Part shown: piece by piece, positions 14,048-17,812 of the stretch
How the letters are laid out: each line of letters begins with the position of its first letter
Position numbering within the stretch: position 1 is the stretch's first letter
NCBI GenBank assembly: GCA_004294195.1
Contig: REAQ01000112.1
Location: 1-17,812, forward strand
Direction of reading: 5' to 3'
Origin: Sphingobacteriales bacterium
Lineage (GTDB): Bacteria; Bacteroidota; Bacteroidia; Chitinophagales; Chitinophagaceae
Length of the DNA stretch: 17,812 bases
Program-made: the position numbers and the translations under genes
The notes under the pieces: model-generated
Databases searched by the model: none
Told to the model about the DNA's origin: nothing
The model's input: the letters and a program-made list of their open reading frames with translations, nothing else

Positions 14048-15457
14048 ATGGACAATAACTTTAACCCGGACAAGCAACATACCTTGTCCCAGGAGATCAG
14101 TATTTCAGGTACGGGCCTGCACACAGGCATCATGGTAGACATGACCCTGAAGCCTGCAAATCCCGGTTTCGGCTTTCAGTTCCAACGTATTGACTTGCCC
14201 GGGCAACCCGTGATTAAGGCAGACTGTGATCTGGTAGTGGATACATCAAGGGGCACCACCCTGGAGGAAAATGGCGCTAGGGTAAGTACAATTGAGCATG
14301 TGCTCGCCGCGCTGGTTGGCGCTGGCATAGATAACTGCCTCATCGAGATCAACGGACCTGAGATTCCGATCATCGACGGAAGTTCCCATCCTTTCATTGA
14401 AATCATCGAGGAAGCAGGCATCCTGGAGCAGGAAGCCTCAAAGAGCTGGTACACCATCGATACAAATATTACCTACTACAACGAAGAGAAGCGCGTAGAG
14501 CTGGTAGCGATGCCTGCTGTGGAATACAAGATCACCACGCTTATCGATTTTAATTCACCGGTGTTGGGCACGCAACATGCCAAACTCACGTCCATGAAGG
14601 ACTTCAAGGCGGAGATTGCACCCTGCCGCACCTTCTGTTTCCTTCATGAACTGGAAATGCTGCTGGACCACAATCTTATCAAAGGGGGCGACATCAACAA
14701 TGCCATTGTGGTGGTTGACAAGCCCGTGACTGCTGAGGAAATGGCCAGGTTGGCCAGGGTGTTCAAGAAGGAAAAGATCGAAGTGAAAAGCGAGGGTTAT
14801 CTCAACAACCTGGAGCTTCGTTTTCCCAATGAGCCTGCAAGGCATAAACTCCTGGATGTGGTGGGTGATCTGGCCCTTATCGGATACCCCATCAAGGCGC
14901 ATATCATTGCCAACAGGCCGGGTCACTACTCAAACGTAGAATTTGCCAAAAAGATTAAGCAATACATCAAGAAGAATAAGCATGTGAAGAACATACCCGT
15001 GTATGATCCTACTATGCCACCGGTGTATACCACGCAGCAGATCGAGAAAAAACTGCCCCACAGGTACCCATTCCTGTTAGTAGACAAGGTGATCGAGCTT
15101 ACCGATAAACATATTGTAGGCATCAAGAACGTGACTTTCAACGAGCCGTTTTTCGTAGGCCATTTCCCGGGGAATCCGGTGATGCCAGGTGTTCTGCAGA
15201 TCGAGGCGCTGGCACAAACGGGCGGTATCCTGGCCATCAACGCGTTGCCTCCCGGTGATTACGATACTTATTTCGTGAAGATCGACAACTGCAAATTCAA
15301 GCATAAGGTGATCCCAGGTGATACCATGCTCCTCAAGATGGAACTCATGGGTCCCATCCGCAGGGGTCTTTGCGAAATGCACGGTACGGTTTACGTTGGC
15401 AACAAGATTGCCACCGAAGCCATCCTGATGGCTCAACTGGTAAAGAGAGACAGTTGA
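14048..15457 (+). CDS. lpxC/fabZ: LpxC-FabZ fusion: UDP-3-O-acyl-N-acetylglucosamine deacetylase / 3-hydroxyacyl-ACP dehydratase
   Basis: 469 residues, two enzymes in one chain. Residues 1 to about 310 are LpxC, the zinc deacetylase that commits UDP-3-O-acyl-GlcNAc to lipid A: Glu83-His84 (STIEHVLAAL), His266 and Asp270 (HKLLDVVGD) as zinc ligands, Asp274 and His293 (NRPGHYSN) as catalytic residues. A short linker (about 311-325) leads to FabZ, residues about 326-469, with PHRYPFLLVDKV, His372 in VGHFPGNPVMPG and Glu386 in QIEALAQ as the catalytic pair that dehydrates 3-hydroxyacyl-ACP. The fusion is a known feature of Bacteroidota. It places in one protein the two enzymes whose balance decides whether 3-hydroxyacyl-ACP goes to phospholipids or to lipid A. 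All key residues are intact in both halves. Confidence 0.97.
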   Translation: MDNNFNPDKQHTLSQEISISGTGLHTGIMVDMTLKPANPGFGFQFQRIDLPGQPVIKADCDLVVDTSRGTTLEENGARVSTIEHVLAALVGAGIDNCLIEINGPEIPIIDGSSHPFIEIIEEAGILEQEASKSWYTIDTNITYYNEEKRVELVAMPAVEYKITTLIDFNSPVLGTQHAKLTSMKDFKAEIAPCRTFCFLHELEMLLDHNLIKGGDINNAIVVVDKPVTAEEMARLARVFKKEKIEVKSEGYLNNLELRFPNEPARHKLLDVVGDLALIGYPIKAHIIANRPGHYSNVEFAKKIKQYIKKNKHVKNIPVYDPTMPPVYTTQQIEKKLPHRYPFLLVDKVIELTDKHIVGIKNVTFNEPFFVGHFPGNPVMPGVLQIEALAQTGGILAINALPPGDYDTYFVKIDNCKFKHKVIPGDTMLLKMELMGPIRRGLCEMHGTVYVGNKIATEAILMAQLVKRDS

Positions 15458-15469
15458 TCCGGGGTGGAA

Positions 15470-15504
15470 TTTGTATGCCACCGTTAGGAAATAGTTTATT
15501 TTTG
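15470..15504 (+). promoter_or_regulatory. Putative promoter of lpxA
   Basis: TTTG (15470-15473), a 23-base spacer and TATTTTTG (15497-15504) match the Bacteroidota promoter at every fixed position. The start codon follows at 15525, leaving a leader of roughly 14 bases. lpxA may thus be transcribed both from lpxC and from this site. Confidence 0.55.
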
Positions 15505-15524
15505 CTCGTTATTTAAATATCTGC

Positions 15525-16331
15525 ATGATTCATCCACATACGTATATTCATCCCAATGCTAAGTTGGCCACTAATGTAAAAGTAGATCCATTCACCGTGA
15601 TCCACCAGAATGTGGAGATCGGGGAAGGAACCTGGATTGGAAGTAATGTAACGATCATGGAAGGGGCCCGGATCGGCAAAAACTGCCGCATCTTTCCGGG
15701 CGCAGTCATTGCAGCCGCACCACAGGATCTTAAGTTTGAAGAGGAAGACACAACGGTTGTGATTGGTGATGGAACCACCATCCGGGAATTCGTAACCATC
15801 CATCGCGGTACCAAAGACAGATGGAGCACAGTGGTGGGCAATAATTGCCTGATCATGGCTTATAGCCACATTGCGCACGATTGTCTCATTGGCAACAATT
15901 GTATCATGAGCAACAATACGCAGATTGCAGGTCACGTGACCATGGGTGATCATGCTATTCTTGCGGGGATGTGTGCTGTTCACCAGTTTTCCAACATTGG
16001 TAAATATGCATTCATTGCTGGCGGATCGCTGGTCAGCAAGGATGTACCTCCTTACATCAAGGCTGGAAGAACACCGTTGTCTTATGCTGGTGTGAATTCC
16101 ATCGGACTCAAAAGAAAAGGATTCAATTTTGAACAGATCAATCATATCCTTGATATGTATCGGTTCATTTACAATAAAGGACTGAACACTACTCAGGCGC
16201 TTCAATACCTTGAAGAAGAATTTTCCGCAACCGATGAGCGTGATGAAATCATCACTTTTATCAGGGAAAGCAGGAGAGGCATCATCAAGCGTTACTCCAA
16301 AAACAATATTGATGAAGATCTTGCTGACTGA
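15525..16331 (+). CDS. lpxA: LpxA, acyl-ACP--UDP-N-acetylglucosamine O-acyltransferase
   Basis: 268 residues, close to the usual length. LpxA transfers the first 3-hydroxyacyl chain to UDP-GlcNAc, the first and reversible step of lipid A synthesis. The N-terminal two-thirds is a left-handed beta helix of hexapeptide repeats (VEIGEGTWIGSNVTIMEGARIGKN and similar). The family motif AAPQDLKF and the insertion loop around TTIREFVTIHRGT are present. His118, the second histidine of SHIAHDC, matches the catalytic histidine. The C-terminal helical domain begins near VGLKRKGF-like residues (IGLKRKGFNFEQI). The start at 15525 follows a clear promoter. The last 20 bases overlap the start of the ABC ATPase gene, so translation of the two is probably coupled. 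Confidence 0.96.
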   Translation: MIHPHTYIHPNAKLATNVKVDPFTVIHQNVEIGEGTWIGSNVTIMEGARIGKNCRIFPGAVIAAAPQDLKFEEEDTTVVIGDGTTIREFVTIHRGTKDRWSTVVGNNCLIMAYSHIAHDCLIGNNCIMSNNTQIAGHVTMGDHAILAGMCAVHQFSNIGKYAFIAGGSLVSKDVPPYIKAGRTPLSYAGVNSIGLKRKGFNFEQINHILDMYRFIYNKGLNTTQALQYLEEEFSATDERDEIITFIRESRRGIIKRYSKNNIDEDLAD

Positions 16332-16926
16332 TGCCGGCAAGCGTTATAATCGGGAGTGGATTTTCCGCCACCTGACACAAGTTTTTGAAACAGGTCAATG
16401 TTATGCGATCACCGGTCACAATGGTTCAGGGAAGTCTACCCTACTACAAGTGGTTGCCGGAGCCATTCTTCCCAACGAAGGGAAACTGGTGATGACTACC
16501 AATAGTGAAATATCTACGGAAGAACACTACAAACACGTTTCCATCACAGCACCATATCTGGAACTGGTGGAAGAAATGACCGCCAGGGAATTCCTGGATT
16601 TTCATCGGTCCTTCAAACCATTCCTGCAAAACATGTCTCTGCCCGATGTGCTAAATGAAGTTGAACTCAGTCATGCCGCAGATAAACAGATCCGTTACTT
16701 CAGCAGCGGGATGAAACAGCGGCTTAAACTTGCCCAGGGAATCCTGTCAGATACAGCCTTTGTTTTGCTGGACGAGCCATGTACCAACCTTGACGAAACC
16801 GGCATCAGGCTGTATCAACGATTGATCAATACCTACACCCAGGATCGTTGCGTTATCGTCAGCAGCAATGATCAGCAGGAGTATGGTTTTTGTAAAATCT
16901 CGATCAATATTCAAGACTATAAATAG
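16312..16926 (+). CDS. ABC transporter ATP-binding protein, orphan, lpxA-linked
   Basis: 204 residues from the ATG at 16312 (MKILLTDAGKRYNREWIF), chosen because the alternative start at 16210 lies deep inside lpxA. Walker A is GHNGSGKST (Lys41), the Q-loop region is ITAPYLELVEE, the ABC signature is FSSGMKQR (130-137) and Walker B is FVLLDEP (Asp154, Glu155). The switch histidine usually found after the next strand is replaced: the sequence reads VIVSSND, with Asn186 there. No permease gene is nearby, so the partner membrane protein must be encoded elsewhere, or the protein acts without one. Position next to lpxA suggests, without proving, a role in lipid or envelope transport. Its TAG stop is the first triplet of a heptamer array. 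Confidence 0.88.
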   Translation: MKILLTDAGKRYNREWIFRHLTQVFETGQCYAITGHNGSGKSTLLQVVAGAILPNEGKLVMTTNSEISTEEHYKHVSITAPYLELVEEMTAREFLDFHRSFKPFLQNMSLPDVLNEVELSHAADKQIRYFSSGMKQRLKLAQGILSDTAFVLLDEPCTNLDETGIRLYQRLINTYTQDRCVIVSSNDQQEYGFCKISINIQDYK

Positions 16927-16951
16927 CTATTTGCTAGTAGCTAATAGCTAT
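16924..16951. repeat. Heptamer repeat array (TAGCTA-type), four units, spanning two convergent stop codons
   Basis: Four phased units: TAGCTAT, TTGCTAG, TAGCTAA and TAGCTAT. The first three bases are the TAG stop of the ABC ATPase gene, and the last base is part of the TAA stop of the minus-strand alanine dehydrogenase gene (16953-16951). The array thus fills the whole space between two convergent genes. Bases 16933-16950 are identical to 9214-9231. Confidence 0.8.
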
Positions 16952-17721
16952 TATCGTTGCGAAGCAATTAACAGATTCAGGTCTGTATATTTCAGGTTGA
17001 ACCTTTGGCTCAGGTGAATATTGGTCAGCGCACCTTTGAAAAGATAGATTCCGTTCCTGATATTGAACTTGTGCCAGATCAGGTTCTCCAATCCGCCTTC
17101 ATCACTGATCTCCAGCATCAGTGGCATCAGTACGTTGCTGACAGCCTGGGAGGCTGTTCTCGCAAATCCAGAGGGGATATTCGGCACGCAATAATGGATG
17201 ACATCATACTTGCGGAATACAGGACGTTCGTGCGAAGTGAGTTCGGAGGTCTCAAAGCATCCTCCCCTATCGATGCTCACGTCAATGATCACGGAACCAG
17301 GACGCATAGCTGCAACCATCTCTTCTGTTACAACAATGGGGGTTCGTCCACCCGCGGAGGAAAGTGCACCCACGGCCACATCACAGGTCTTGAGCTGCTT
17401 GGATAGGATCTTGGGTTCAAGCACCGAAGTCCATAACCTCGCGCCAATATTGTTTTGCAGGCGCTTGAGCTTATAAATGTTGTTGTCAAATATTTTCACG
17501 CTGCCACCAACAGCAAGAGCTGTACGTGCAGCATATTCTCCCACGATACCTGCGCCGATGATGATGACCTTAGTGGGCGGAATACCGGAGATACCACCAA
17601 GAAGCACACCTTTGCCATTGTTGAAACTGGAAAGGTATTGGCCGGCGATCAGCATGACCGCACTTCCTGCGATCTCACTCATGCTCCTGACGATGGGATT
17701 GTGTCCGGAATCGTCTTTCAT
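16951..17721 (-). CDS. ald: Alanine dehydrogenase, C-terminal two-thirds (reading frame broken upstream)
   Basis: 256 residues from an apparent ATG at 17721, which is probably not the true start. The region covers the NAD-binding domain (IIIGAGIVGEYAARTAL, then acidic FDNN after the next strand) and the C-terminal substrate-domain return: PGSVIIDVSIDRGGCFETSE, HYCVPNIPSGFARTASQA, LENLIWHKFNIRNGIYLFKG. It matches the Bacteroidota form of alanine dehydrogenase, which interconverts alanine and pyruvate plus ammonia with NAD. The protein should continue upstream with the N-terminal domain. That sequence is present at 17722-17810 but in another frame (separate entry). Unless the break is an assembly error, no normal enzyme can be made. 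The frame of this entry stays open to the window edge, but what it encodes upstream does not resemble the enzyme. Confidence 0.88.
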   Translation of the reverse strand: MKDDSGHNPIVRSMSEIAGSAVMLIAGQYLSSFNNGKGVLLGGISGIPPTKVIIIGAGIVGEYAARTALAVGGSVKIFDNNIYKLKRLQNNIGARLWTSVLEPKILSKQLKTCDVAVGALSSAGGRTPIVVTEEMVAAMRPGSVIIDVSIDRGGCFETSELTSHERPVFRKYDVIHYCVPNIPSGFARTASQAVSNVLMPLMLEISDEGGLENLIWHKFNIRNGIYLFKGALTNIHLSQRFNLKYTDLNLLIASQR

Positions 17722-17810
17722 GCAATACCAGATATCGTATCCACCGAAACCATCCTGTAGCTTTCCTGAAAAGAGGAAAAGTGAATCCGCATAGAAAAAG
17801 AAATCCCGAA
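17721..17810 (-). pseudogene. ald: Frameshifted N-terminal segment of alanine dehydrogenase
   Basis: In this frame the minus strand reads SMRIHFSSFQES and then YRMVSVDTISGIA before a TGA at 17720-17718. It lines up without gaps with the TYLHLAAEPEL...GVTAIAYE stretch of Bacillus alanine dehydrogenase as I remember it, including the histidine of the LHL motif, which is catalytic (His96) in that enzyme. The family then continues A-Y/F-E-x-x-K-D; here the A codon runs straight into the MKDDSG of the other frame. About three codons plus one base appear to be missing, consistent with a deletion near 10 bases. The segment continues beyond the window edge. Confidence 0.6.
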
Positions 17811-17812
17811 CT

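Noticed and set aside
16210..16311. Longer start for the ABC ATPase inside lpxA, giving 34 extra N-terminal residues.
   Set aside because: The extra residues are the shifted-frame image of lpxA, and MKILLTDAGKRYNREW is a normal ABC N-terminus.
15513..16340. Open frame of 275 codons on the minus strand opposite lpxA.
   Set aside because: It mirrors the hexapeptide-repeat coding pattern of lpxA, which leaves the opposite strand free of stops. No recognisable domain or start context is present.
17722..17812. In the long open frame upstream of the alanine dehydrogenase body, the minus strand reads SLFLFSGKLQDGFGGYDIW, which resembles a PD40 beta-propeller repeat and would suggest a propeller-dehydrogenase fusion.
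   Set aside because: The neighbouring frame matches alanine dehydrogenase itself, including the LHL-type histidine motif, without gaps over about 25 residues. The PD40 likeness is short and glycine-rich, so it is better explained as chance in a shifted frame.

Overview
This window looks like chromosomal DNA from a member of the Bacteroidota, most likely a Chitinophagaceae-type genome. The evidence is a T9SS regulator of the PorX type, a fused LpxC-FabZ protein, a DUF2490 outer-membrane protein, Bacteroidota-style promoters (TTG/TTTG, then TAnnTTTG) in place of strong Shine-Dalgarno sites, and house-keeping proteins whose sequences read as typical of the phylum. I see no phage, IS element, CRISPR array, rRNA or tRNA. 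No gene-free stretch exceeds 300 bases; the longest are 1302-1507 and 5702-5863, both described below.

Layout. Bases 1-812 (+) hold the C-terminus of ClpX and a 57-residue protein. Bases 897-5701 are a minus-strand block, read right to left: a YqhA/UPF0114 membrane protein, a DUF2490 outer-membrane protein, a PhnP-like metallo-hydrolase, a membrane-anchored ComEA-like HhH protein, an acyl-CoA dehydrogenase and a small secreted protein. Bases 5864-6187 (+) look like the C-terminal part of an outer-membrane beta-barrel, and 6293-6574 (-) is a 93-residue protein of unknown function. Bases 6672-9981 (+) encode a flavin monoamine oxidase with the cysteine that binds FAD covalently in MAO-A/B, a membrane-anchored nitrilase-fold hydrolase and an MpaB-type (DUF2236) oxygenase.

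Bases 10031-11587 (-) encode PorX. Diverging from it is a lipid A and fatty-acid cluster (+): HD phosphohydrolase, lpxD, lpxC-fabZ, lpxA and an orphan ABC ATPase. LpxA, LpxC and LpxD catalyse early steps of lipid A synthesis, and FabZ competes for the same beta-hydroxyacyl-ACP pool, so the fusion and gene order join supply and demand. Finally, 16951-17810 (-) is alanine dehydrogenase, whose reading frame appears broken near 17720.

The most unusual layer is intergenic. Six gene junctions carry short arrays of degenerate 7-base (in one case 8-base) units that keep strict phase. Their sequence differs from junction to junction, and they sit at three of the four convergent gene pairs. Two of the arrays contain the stop codon of a neighbouring gene. 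They resemble the heptanucleotide STRR repeats known from cyanobacteria.
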